Position numbers and translations under genes: made by a program. Below the pieces are notes generated by a model. The model was not told where the DNA came from, ran no database searches, and worked only from the letters and a program-made list of their open reading frames with translations. Below, one piece after another: positions 37,169 through 44,560 of a DNA stretch of 44,894 bases. The DNA lies in NCBI GenBank assembly GCA_937891785.1, contig CALAGN010000049.1, forward strand, positions 1 to 44,894, read 5' to 3'. Each line of letters starts with the position of its first letter. Within the stretch, counting starts at the first letter, position 1. The DNA is from an uncultured Octadecabacter sp. (GTDB lineage: Bacteria > Pseudomonadota > Alphaproteobacteria > Rhodobacterales > Rhodobacteraceae).

Positions 37169-37446
37169 GTGACCGTGCAAAACGTCAACCAACCGGGTAC
37201 GACAACCCGCGTGGACGCCGCAAAACAAACCGCCATGAAGGACGCAATGCTCGCGACCTTGACGCGCGACGCGCCGGGGATGACGGCAGCTGAAATGAAA
37301 GACGCCGCCAAGCCGCATTTGTCCGACGATCTATTTCCCGTTACGCAACCGCGGGCTGGTGGCTGAAATGCGCGCAGCTTGACCTAGAGGTGAAGGGCGT
37401 GGTGGTGCGCAGCGCGACTAAGCCGTTAAGATTCTATTTGCGGTAG
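37169..37446 (+). pseudogene. Small conserved protein gene with a single-base frameshift
   Basis: From GTG 37169 the frame reads TVQNVNQPGTTTRVDAAKQT and on to SDDLFP, then runs into a stop at about 37364. Restoring one G after the CCC at 37337-37339 continues the protein as GYATAGWWLKCAQLDLEV, ending at the TAG 37444-37446, about 92 residues. The two parts together look like one small proteobacterial family (I think DUF6958, but this is memory only). So the sequence shows a one-base deletion, either a real inactivation or a sequencing error. It is divergent from the MFS gene. Confidence 0.72.
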
Positions 37447-37676
37447 GCAGAAAGTTTTGGACTGCATGGATCCGACCTCCGGACGAAGTTGCCGTCCAAG
37501 ACGATGTTCGCATGGTCGGCTAACGGCCCAAACTCGCCGCCTCCAAGACAGAGGCATTTCGCGCTTGCAGCATATCGACCAAATCAAGGACGGCCAAAAG
37601 CCGCCATCCGGCATGGTTTTGGAATACTGCGGTGCGGCCCGCCAAAGATCACCAAAAAGGACTCGTTTTTGTAAGC
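37447..37676. other. Decayed sequence, no intact gene
   Basis: On the minus strand two frames look partly coding but are broken: one reads LQKRVLFGDLWRAAPQYSKT, and another reads AVLDLVDMLQARNASVLEAA before a stop. A frame shift between them would join them, which suggests a gene remnant. Nothing could be assigned. Confidence 0.35.
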
Positions 37677-38669
37677 TTATCCAGAGCCCGCTCGCTGTCG
37701 TGAGGCATTCAAGATACTGGCTTTCCGCTGCGCGATTTGCGCGTGCCAATTTCTTCGCGTTGATTTGTGTCCAATTGAGGGTGCGTCCTGTATCGCGCGT
37801 GTTGATCGAGCCAGGATGTTGGCTAATTTTTTTCGTGTCAGTCGCGTTAGGAAATACAGGGGAGAAAAGAATTTGTGGTACTCGTCCACGAACACCGGCC
37901 AGTTGTCGTCGTCGATCCACAGATCAAAGTGAATAAATTCTGAGCTGGCCAACAGATCCGTGAGCCGCTTGGCCACGACATCGCTGTCAAATTCAAACCG
38001 CACGCCGTCCAGGCCTGCACGCGTCACATTCCCAAGGAACGTTTGCTCGTTTCCGCAAATACTAGCCGGAACTCGACAGATCTTTTTGTGGTGCCACAAC
38101 CCGGTAGCGTATTCGAGCGTGTGCTTCGACAAAATCAGCAGCCCGATAACCCCAGCCAAAAAAATAAACAATAGGCTGATCTGGAGAATGTCATTATCGC
38201 TTCTCAGCATTGCGATTAGATAACCCTCCCCGCTCGCTCCAGATTCGCTATTGAATGACCTATCTTTAAATTGCGATCCACAAATTTGCTCGAGTATCGT
38301 CTCGACGTTGTGCACTGTTCGAGCCAGTGCGACCTGATTTGTCGTGCGCATTGTCTCTGAATATTCAGTCGCGATGGTCGCCAGTTGTTCTATATAATGG
38401 AATTGGGCCGACAAGCTCATTCTTTGCAGCCGTCGTTGAACCTCGCCAAACTCAACATTCTGGACGTGTTGGGCCACCCGTCGCGCGGTTGCAGTCGAGC
38501 GCGGTGCCTGTCCGGTTGCCACCATTCGCATCTCTGCCGTTAGATCGCTCAGCGGCTTGAAGTAACCGCATTCCGCAAACGCTGAGCCGACCATCCACAG
38601 GAGCAAAAGAAGCGCGGTCGCCAGTGTTAGCAAAGAGAACCGCAAGCGTGCCGTCATTGAAAAACCCAT
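37677..38669 (-). CDS. Membrane protein with possible PilZ-like C-terminal domain
   Basis: The protein has 330 residues (326 if it starts at the second Met, 38657). A signal peptide or anchor (about 6-32, ending GSAFA) precedes a periplasmic helical domain (about 33-160) and a second hydrophobic helix (about 160-182, ILQISLLFIFLAGVIGLLIL). The cytosolic C-terminal part begins KKICRVPASICGNEQTFLGNVTRAGLDGVRFEFDSD, whose spacing resembles a PilZ cyclic-di-GMP domain, but the RxxxR and (D/N)xSxxG motifs are not cleanly present. I do not recognise the protein with certainty. The neighbourhood is atypical and contains decayed genes. Confidence 0.6.
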   Translation of the reverse strand: MGFSMTARLRFSLLTLATALLLLLWMVGSAFAECGYFKPLSDLTAEMRMVATGQAPRSTATARRVAQHVQNVEFGEVQRRLQRMSLSAQFHYIEQLATIATEYSETMRTTNQVALARTVHNVETILEQICGSQFKDRSFNSESGASGEGYLIAMLRSDNDILQISLLFIFLAGVIGLLILSKHTLEYATGLWHHKKICRVPASICGNEQTFLGNVTRAGLDGVRFEFDSDVVAKRLTDLLASSEFIHFDLWIDDDNWPVFVDEYHKFFSPLYFLTRLTRKKLANILARSTRAIQDAPSIGHKSTRRNWHAQIAQRKASILNASRQRAGSG

Positions 38670-39122
38670 TCTTCCCTAGCTAAGGCTTGCCGCCTTATTA
38701 AGTACGAACTCCGAATGAAGGAATCATGAATCTTGCTCAATAGCTCGCCTCCGGCGTTCGCTCAACACCCAGCGAACGGGCATATTGCAAGTCACTCTTC
38801 CGGCGACCTACATCCCGCGCTTGAGTTGGCGAATGGGAAAACCTCGCAACTGGAAATTGGTCCAATACAATGCGGTGGATGACCGCTATCTTAGTTTATC
38901 TTGCCGAGAAAATTCTAGTTTTCAACACAACCATTTTTCGGGGAAATTACCACCCGCCCTGTGCGGTAGGCGTCATTATACCCAGCATAGGCGAGAGTGT
39001 CCGATCTTCTGTGTATGAGGACGATCAATGGCTGGGTCACCCCGTTACCACTCGGGTCGCTCAGCGCAAACAAGGACTGAACGTCGACAACCCCTTGTAT
39101 TAGGCAAAGGTTTAGAACCCGC
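38670..39122. other. Gap without a supportable gene
   Basis: About 450 bp of seemingly lower G+C than the core genes. Overlapping short frames exist on both strands (such as 38915-39139 minus and 38785-39018 plus) but none has a ribosome site, a domain or consistent composition. Probably decayed accessory DNA. Confidence 0.4.
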
Positions 39123-39284
39123 TTATTTTGGGTGCTCAACCAGTCCTAATATTGAGGCGGCTTCGTCAGGTGGTTCGACGACGTTGTAAATTTGAGGCGA
39201 GTCAAACGCAAAATCGCCATGCAACGTCTCGTAGTCACGTCGGACGGCTTCGCGCCCACGAACACCTGAAAGCGAGTTAGACAA
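39123..39284 (-). CDS. Small hypothetical protein or gene remnant
   Basis: A frame of 53 residues from TTG 39284, or a longer open stretch that runs back into the upstream small membrane gene without a start codon, ends at 39123. It contains SGVRGREAVRRDYETLHGDF and then FDSPQIYNVVEPPDEAASIL, which reads like real protein. No ribosome site precedes the TTG. It could be the 3' end of a broken gene or a small protein translated by coupling after the 93-residue gene (stop at 39293). Confidence 0.3.
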   Translation of the reverse strand: MSNSLSGVRGREAVRRDYETLHGDFAFDSPQIYNVVEPPDEAASILGLVEHPK

Positions 39285-39292
39285 AAAGCGCG

Positions 39293-39574
39293 TTAGTTTC
39301 TCAGGTTTCCACTCTTTATCATGTACACTAGCCCAAGTACTATTGCTATTCCGACCAGCGCTTCAGGTGTGATTGCGCCTATGAGCAGCACTATATTGGC
39401 GATCACCGAGATCACAAAAGGTCCGGAAGCCTCTCCCAAAAGGATGTAGGTTAGCACAATAATGGCAACCAGTGCGAAACCAGCCTCTGCGATCCGCAAA
39501 AACAAAGCTGTGAACCTAATCAACTGGCAATGGAGCCGATCGAAAGCTGTTTCTTTTCTAATGGGAGAGGCCAT
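39293..39574 (-). CDS. Small membrane protein, paralogue of its neighbour
   Basis: The protein has 93 residues with three hydrophobic segments (about 29-47, 53-70 and 72-87). From residue 21 on it can be aligned with the 74-residue protein encoded just upstream: RIAEAGFALVAIIVLTYILLG against DIGISLLALAIVASLLVG, and VISVIANIV with ALVGIAIVLGLVYMI against DVVSNITAL with GLSGLIALAVVLWLF. It has an N-terminal basic extension. No family is recognised. Its ATG is six bases after the neighbour's stop, so the two form a unit. Confidence 0.55.
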   Translation of the reverse strand: MASPIRKETAFDRLHCQLIRFTALFLRIAEAGFALVAIIVLTYILLGEASGPFVISVIANIVLLIGAITPEALVGIAIVLGLVYMIKSGNLRN

Positions 39575-39580
39575 CTGATC

Positions 39581-39805
39581 TTAAGCCTTGCTCTGGAAGA
39601 GCCACAGCACGACGGCAAGAGCTATGAGGCCGGACAGTCCGGCGTTTCCGAGCTGCGTAACTAGTGCTGTAATGTTACTTACAACATCGCCCATAAAGGA
39701 CATATTGGAAGAGCCAACGAGCAGCGAAGCCACGATGGCCAGCGCCAAAAGCGAAATTCCGATATCCGTTATTGCTCGAATAGTTTTCTTTGCATTATCA
39801 AACAT
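39581..39805 (-). CDS. Small two-helix membrane protein
   Basis: The protein has 74 residues from ATG 39805, chosen because AAGGAATCTCACT immediately precedes it; the 98-residue alternative has no such site. It has two hydrophobic helices (about 13-32 and 57-71) separated by a short loop (SSNMSFMGDVVSNITALVTQ). The N-terminus MFDNAKKTIRAITD is basic. It resembles the protein encoded next to it. No function is recognised; holin-like, toxin-like or membrane-scaffold roles are all possible. Confidence 0.65.
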   Translation of the reverse strand: MFDNAKKTIRAITDIGISLLALAIVASLLVGSSNMSFMGDVVSNITALVTQLGNAGLSGLIALAVVLWLFQSKA

Positions 39806-39905
39806 AGTGAGATTCCTTATGATCCAGTTTCTGTCGTCAACAGCCCATGTCCCGGCCGCTGCGACAAAGCAGCGCATATTTGGCCATCACGTCAATAATT
39901 CTTTG

Positions 39906-40347
39906 CATTTTGCCTAAAATTGAGGCGCTTTTTTGAGGGCGCCGCCAAGGATGATGTTTAAATAGCACATTTTGTGGTTGCGCTGCTCCAAATGCTACTG
40001 AGAGTGCTTCCGTCTATTTCTAACAATCCAATGTGACTTCCTCCTGTCTCACGACCGAGAGCAGGGCGGTGCGTCAGAGAATGAGTTGCCGCACGAAACC
40101 AGTTCGCTATCCTATACCCAGAACGGTTCAACAGATGACCCGTCAAATCCGCATGGGCTGAGACAGAGTTTCGGATACTCCCAGCAGGCCAGACGCTCGT
40201 CGCCAACAGCGCTGAGGTCCACAATGCGGGGCAAATTCGCCGTACGTCTGTGATCTACCGCGGCCTACGTCCGGCCCGAAGCTGCCGTTCGCCCTTACCG
40301 GCAACGCTGCAACACAGAATCCCAAAAGCTGCCGTTGGTGCAGTATA
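39906..40347. other. Gap without a supportable gene, with an internal 11-bp repeat
   Basis: About 440 bp. Minus-strand frames at 39958-40224 and 40143-40382 lack ribosome sites and have Arg/Ser-rich, non-protein-like composition. The motif AAGCTGCCGTT occurs at 40279-40289 and 40326-40336. Similar GCTGCCGTT-containing intergenic sequence is something I recall seeing in other Rhodobacteraceae genomes; this could not be checked. Confidence 0.4.
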
Positions 40348-40677
40348 TCAGTCCGAAAGCAAAGCTTTCTGGGTGCTCTCATCCCAACCTAGATAAAACG
40401 CATTCCTATCGCGTATTATCGGTCGGGCCATCACCTTAGGTTGGGCAAGGATCTGTGCCTCTGCCTCCGAATTTTTCAGCCAATCGTTGAGAGCTCGATA
40501 GTCGTTCGACTTTCGATCCACTAACCGATCCCCGAACTCTGCAATGAGTTCATCTAATTCGACCTCATTCAAAGGGTCAGCCCGGACATCGCGGAAACAA
40601 ACTTCTTTGCCCTCTGCTTCCAGCGCAATGCGGGCTCTCTGACAAATTGCGCAGGTGCTCAATCCATAGATCATCAT
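40348..40677 (-). CDS. ArsC/Spx-family thioredoxin-fold protein
   Basis: The protein has 109 residues (or 108 from the second ATG). The N-terminal IYGLSTCAICQRAR has a C-A-I-C pair (9 and 12). The VRADPLNEVELDELI, LVDRKSNDYRAL and PKVMARPIIRDRNAFYLGW segments are those of the ArsC/Spx/YffB reductase family. The conserved Arg in the RPII segment fits. Arsenate reduction is possible but unproven: no arsR, arsB or acr3 is nearby. The gene overlaps an upstream 47-residue frame by ATGA, so it may be translationally coupled. Confidence 0.8.
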   Translation of the reverse strand: MMIYGLSTCAICQRARIALEAEGKEVCFRDVRADPLNEVELDELIAEFGDRLVDRKSNDYRALNDWLKNSEAEAQILAQPKVMARPIIRDRNAFYLGWDESTQKALLSD

Positions 40678-40817
40678 GTCGCAAACTCCTTTGGCGTTGG
40701 TCCGACAATCTCTTGCATCAGATCCGGCAAGGCAACCAGTTCAAATCCCCCTGACCAACTCAGATGTTGCCTAACAGGAATATTTTTGGTTAGTCCCTTT
40801 GGCTTCGGACGGCCCAT
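40674..40817 (-). CDS. Tiny ORF coupled to the ArsC-like gene, possibly a gene remnant
   Basis: The frame has 47 residues from ATG 40817, preceded by AAAGGCTGGT. It reads MGRPKPKGLTKNIP, then LSWSGGFELVALPDLM, then EIVGPTPKEFAT. The stop overlaps the next gene start as ATGA. The sequence reads like the C-terminus of a longer protein and the upstream part is missing, so it may be a truncated gene kept because it supports translation of the next gene. No family can be named with confidence. Confidence 0.4.
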   Translation of the reverse strand: MGRPKPKGLTKNIPVRQHLSWSGGFELVALPDLMQEIVGPTPKEFAT

Positions 40818-40860
40818 ACCAGCCTTTCGCCGCCTATTTAAGTTGCTGTAGTGCGGCCTG

Positions 40861-41250
40861 TCATCGCGGCCATTGGCGTAAAACCCGCAAGTCAAACAGC
40901 GTTTCAATATCTATGATCGCCTCGCCCACATGCAAAGTCTCGCTGATCGCGGTGTAGATCGCTAAAGGTGGCAAGACTAGATCTGCGTTTTCAGGACCAA
41001 GCCTTTTGTTGAGGGCAGATCACACAACGTCAACCAAGGTGCGATTGGCCAAGAAGAATCCGGCACCGACGCCCGCGTTAAGCATTGCTGATGCAACGGC
41101 CGGATCGATTGCAGCACCAGCTTCGGCGGTAAAGTGGCGTTGTTCCCATTCGGCCAGATGCAGCTGTATCGGGACCAGATGATTGGTGATCCTTACCTCG
41201 GCGAAGGCGAACATCCTGAAGTGGTAAACCTCCAACGTGGCTTCTTGCCA
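40861..41250 (-). pseudogene. Gene remnant with an in-frame stop
   Basis: On the minus strand an open frame reads FWQEATLEVYHFRMFAFAEV, continues through HLAEWEQRHFTAEAGAAIDP and NAGVGAGFFLANRTLVDVV, then meets TGA at 41020-41022. The same frame goes on as ALNKRLGPENADLVLPPLAI and VGEAIIDIETLFDLRVLRQW to a stop at 40861-40863. Both halves look like protein, so it is one gene with a nonsense mutation, also lacking a clear start: the frame is closed upstream by TAG at about 41262. I cannot name the family. Confidence 0.55.
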
Positions 41251-41268
41251 AAATGAATGGAACTACGC

Positions 41269-41314
41269 TGACGGCACAACAGACACGTACGCGGTTACGT
41301 CTGTTGTGCCGTCA
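41269..41314. repeat. 46-bp inverted repeat (perfect 16-bp arms)
   Basis: TGACGGCACAACAGAC (41269-41284) and its exact complement GTCTGTTGTGCCGTCA (41299-41314) face each other across 14 bases, with three more inner pairs possible. There is no T-tract on either strand. It lies at the edge between the gene remnant and the DUF3131 gene, in a region of decay, so it could mark a lost mobile element, a recombination site or a strong RNA hairpin. Confidence 0.85.
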
Positions 41315-41409
41315 AGCGGGCCGATCGAATGTGTCAGTCGCGCAAGAGTCAGCGAGCGTTGCCGTTGCCGAGGCGCAAATTTCTACGATGCAGGTGACCG
41401 TGCGCAGTG

Positions 41410-42735
41410 TCATTGACCAGCCCGGATCAAAGGACCGTGGGCGCGAAAGGCCAGTGCCGCCAAAACTAGGGCGTTAGTATTGACAGTGACCGAGGTATTG
41501 GTGCTGCCATCAATCTCATAAATCCCTTCGGGCCATCCACGGTCCACGTCGCCCAAAGGCGCAATCGCTACCAGAAGTTCGCGAGTATAGTCCGTTCCAA
41601 ACAGCGCGTCCCACGCAAAGGCGACTTTGGTCGTCACTGTACGGCGGCTGTCCAATCGTTCACCGCTAAATGTCATCACTGCCCAAGGCGCGCCGCCACC
41701 CCAAACGGACGAATAAATAAAGTAGGGGGCCATATCGATGTGGGACTCGCTGACGGCGGTCAGGATACCCGTGTCGCGATACCGCTCTTCTTGCGCTAAA
41801 TAGATCGACGTCGCAAAGCGGTGTGAGCGTGCGTCAAACCCGAATTCCAAGCCATCAAATAGATAGGGTTCGCTGACAGTAAAGGCAGGCGTGATATTGC
41901 GGTGCAGGCGGGTGTCGACGGGGATAGGCTGGCCTTCGACGTTTTGCACCATCAAATGGCTTTCAGCGTCGTAAGCGCGATACATATCGTACCCGAACAG
42001 CATCATCGCCTTGGCTGCGTATTGTTCGTATCCGACGCGGCCTTCCTGATCGCGGCGCAAATTGCCGTCGATCATGTTACCGCCGATCAGCTGGCCGTCC
42101 TCCACCATGTCAGACAGGCTCCAACGTGCCATTAGGGCTGCGATTTCGGGAGCCAATTCGGGGTAGTTCGCTTCAACATGGCCAAGGGCGCCGACCAAGC
42201 GCGCGATATCTAAGGCCGACCAGCCAAGGCCACGTTCGACAGGTTCGTTGGCGTAGTTTACAAGCTCGCCAGTGCGTACGTTGTAGGCCTTGTTGGGCAG
42301 GATACCGTCAAACAGGCGCACGTCTTGGAGGGTTTCAAGCGAGAGGCTGATCCGCGCGACAGCCTCGTCGCGTTCGATCACACCTAGGCGCTGGGCAGAT
42401 ATGACCGCCACGAAATAAGACCCTGTTTCCCACATGGTGGTGGAGGGGTAATTGTCGGCAGAATTCACAAGGCCTGTGACTGGATCCGTGTTGTTCTGAA
42501 AATAGCGCCAAGCGATGCGGCCATATTCAAGGTCTACATCATGCGACGCGCCTGTGATCGCTATGGGCAGGGGAGTGATGTCTTCGAACGATGCCATTTG
42601 CCCGCCTGTGTCTTGCGTCGATGCGTTTGCGTCAAAACCGCTGTCAATCCACGTGACCAACGCCAGACCACACCCCAGCGCGGCCAGAAAAATGATGTGG
42701 CTGCGCGCCTTGATGATGTTGTCTTTAAAGCTCAT
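41410..42735 (-). CDS. DUF3131-domain protein of an exopolysaccharide locus
   Basis: The protein has 441 residues from ATG 42735; the longer in-frame start would overlap the upstream gene more. One N-terminal helix (about 12-30) anchors it, and the rest is periplasmic. The segments DLEYGRIAWRYFQNNTDPVTGLVNS, TTMWETGSYFVAVISAQRLGVI and FDGILPNKAYNVRTGELVNYAN are typical of DUF3131, a glycoside-hydrolase-like alpha/alpha fold found with glycosyltransferases. It overlaps the cellulose-synthase-like gene by 11 bases, implying coupled expression and joint action on one polysaccharide; the substrate is unknown. Confidence 0.82.
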   Translation of the reverse strand: MSFKDNIIKARSHIIFLAALGCGLALVTWIDSGFDANASTQDTGGQMASFEDITPLPIAITGASHDVDLEYGRIAWRYFQNNTDPVTGLVNSADNYPSTTMWETGSYFVAVISAQRLGVIERDEAVARISLSLETLQDVRLFDGILPNKAYNVRTGELVNYANEPVERGLGWSALDIARLVGALGHVEANYPELAPEIAALMARWSLSDMVEDGQLIGGNMIDGNLRRDQEGRVGYEQYAAKAMMLFGYDMYRAYDAESHLMVQNVEGQPIPVDTRLHRNITPAFTVSEPYLFDGLEFGFDARSHRFATSIYLAQEERYRDTGILTAVSESHIDMAPYFIYSSVWGGGAPWAVMTFSGERLDSRRTVTTKVAFAWDALFGTDYTRELLVAIAPLGDVDRGWPEGIYEIDGSTNTSVTVNTNALVLAALAFRAHGPLIRAGQ

Positions 42736-44557
42736 GACCGTCGGTCCCTTCGACTGTTTTCGGCAGCCAGAGTGCTGCGCTAATGATGCCAAGCATGGCA
42801 ATGCAGTTGTTTAGGCCCCATAGGATGTTTGAAATCACCCCAGAGGCGGAATGCGATGTTGTCCCGAGAGCGAGCGCTGTGAGACCCCAGATGCCCGCCA
42901 AAATGGTCAGCACGACAATCGCGATTTGCGGGCGCACGAGTGCAAGAAAATTACCTGACTGGCGCACTTTTGAAGTGACTTTGAACGATATGGCTTGGCC
43001 TTTGACGATTGACCAGATTGCGCGCAACCCCAACGGAAAGAACGACAAATAGCTCGATTTCGCCGCAAACCCTGACACGCCCCACGTGCCCACCATCATC
43101 GCCAGTTCAAGTGTGACAAGAAACGGGATCAGGTGCCAAAAGAAGTCGGCGGAATAGGCAGATACAGGTGAAACACCTGAGAAAAGATAGATGATGGGCG
43201 CGATCAGAAAGATCAGATTCCAGATCGGCGCGAGGTAAGAATAAAACGTCGTCGCATACATCAGGCGCTGGGAAAACGTCAGGCCTCGGCGAAACAGCGG
43301 ATTATCATTCACCAAAATATCAAGGCTGCCGCCTGCGTATTTATAACGTTGAACAGTCCACGTCAAAAGGTCCTGAGGGGACAACATTTTACTTTCCACG
43401 ATCGGGTGCATCTTGGATTTCCAGCCGCGTTCGCGGTCTGAATGCATCACGATGGAGGTATAGATGTCTTCGGACGCATGGAATTTATACGGCGTCAGAA
43501 TTTCCGTTGTCGCGGCTTCTGTGCGGATCGCGCCCATCAAATCGGGCGCGATGTCGCGTTCTTTATTGGTGACGGTGATGATTTCTTCGGTTGCGTGGGT
43601 GCGCATTTCGACCTTGGCGCCAAAACTGCGCAGGGCGGCTTCCATGACGGCGTCGCGGCGGTGAATGGATCCAGCGCCACAACAAAACGATGCGTTCGCC
43701 CAATTACGGCGGCGCTGGATAATGTCGTAAAACATCTTGGGGTCACTGACGAAGGGATCGGTGCCCAGCTGAACAGGGCCGACCACCTTTTGAATGGCAC
43801 GCCCAGCCTTAGCACCCGTATCGCCAAACCACCGCGCCATTGCGTGATCAAGGGTTTCGCCGTCGGGCAGATCATAGAACCATTGTGGCGTCTGCACCCA
43901 TGCCATTTTCGGGTCTTTGAAATACCCTAGCGTGTTTTCGAGGATCGATGCGAAGGGCCGCGTGTCTGCGTCACAGATGATCATCAGATCACCCGAGGTC
44001 TGTTCCATCGCATGGCGCAAATTGCCCGCCTTGAAACCTTCGTTGGTGGTGCGGGCGATGTAATTGGCACCCTCATCTTCAGTCACCTTGCGCATCTCGT
44101 CGCGGCGTCCGTCATCCAACACATGAATGCGGATGTCGATCGGGTGGGGGTAGGTGATATTCTTGGCATCGTGGATCCCAAGGCGGACCAATTCGGGGTC
44201 CTCATTGTACGTCGCAAACATCACGTCGAGCGTTATCGCACGATCGCCATCTGGATGGTTGGGGGCGATATCGCCCAATGATGTGGGCGGATCCGGGATC
44301 ACGATTGGATCGTCTTTCCAAAGGTTAAAAACGAACAGCATCATGCCGATGAAGGCACAGGTTTCCGCGGTGGCCAGCGGGATCGCAAACCACAATGCAT
44401 CGGTATTCAGGGATCCTGTCCAACGCCACCAAATATACCAAGCGCCGACCACAAGAGCGGTGACGGCCAAGAACTGCCAAAGTACCTCGCGCGCGGCGGA
44501 ATAGGGTAGCGGCGGTTCGGGCACGCGATCTTCATACTTCAGGAAATAATCGTCCAT
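42725..44557 (-). CDS. Cellulose-synthase-like family 2 glycosyltransferase
   Basis: The protein has 610 residues. Two N-terminal helices (about 28-48 and 58-78) are followed by a cytosolic GT2 domain and about five C-terminal helices. Catalytic features are VLDDGRRDEM (about 147), CDADTRPF (about 195), an EE/TED-like acidic stretch around HASEDIYTS, and QRYKYAGG (about 404) in place of the Q-x-x-R-W of cellulose synthases. It would polymerise or transfer sugars at the inner membrane. No PilZ domain is visible at the C-terminus, unlike BcsA. It overlaps the DUF3131 gene and starts 3 bp after an acyltransferase. Confidence 0.88.
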   Translation of the reverse strand: MDDYFLKYEDRVPEPPLPYSAAREVLWQFLAVTALVVGAWYIWWRWTGSLNTDALWFAIPLATAETCAFIGMMLFVFNLWKDDPIVIPDPPTSLGDIAPNHPDGDRAITLDVMFATYNEDPELVRLGIHDAKNITYPHPIDIRIHVLDDGRRDEMRKVTEDEGANYIARTTNEGFKAGNLRHAMEQTSGDLMIICDADTRPFASILENTLGYFKDPKMAWVQTPQWFYDLPDGETLDHAMARWFGDTGAKAGRAIQKVVGPVQLGTDPFVSDPKMFYDIIQRRRNWANASFCCGAGSIHRRDAVMEAALRSFGAKVEMRTHATEEIITVTNKERDIAPDLMGAIRTEAATTEILTPYKFHASEDIYTSIVMHSDRERGWKSKMHPIVESKMLSPQDLLTWTVQRYKYAGGSLDILVNDNPLFRRGLTFSQRLMYATTFYSYLAPIWNLIFLIAPIIYLFSGVSPVSAYSADFFWHLIPFLVTLELAMMVGTWGVSGFAAKSSYLSFFPLGLRAIWSIVKGQAISFKVTSKVRQSGNFLALVRPQIAIVVLTILAGIWGLTALALGTTSHSASGVISNILWGLNNCIAMLGIISAALWLPKTVEGTDGHEL

Positions 44558-44560
44558 AGC

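Noticed and set aside
37426-37920. Minus-strand frame of 164 residues overlapping the PilZ-like membrane-protein gene
   Set aside because: It shadows the better-supported 330-residue gene in another frame and its composition is not protein-like over most of its length.
40143-40382. Minus-strand frame of 79 residues upstream of nothing and overlapping the ArsC-like gene end
   Set aside because: No ribosome site, biased composition, and it sits in the geneless interval with the AAGCTGCCGTT repeat.
40735-40765. GTTCAAATCCCC stretch resembling a tRNA T-arm
   Set aside because: No matching T-stem, anticodon arm or acceptor stem could be built on either strand, and it lies inside the small frame coupled to the ArsC-like gene.
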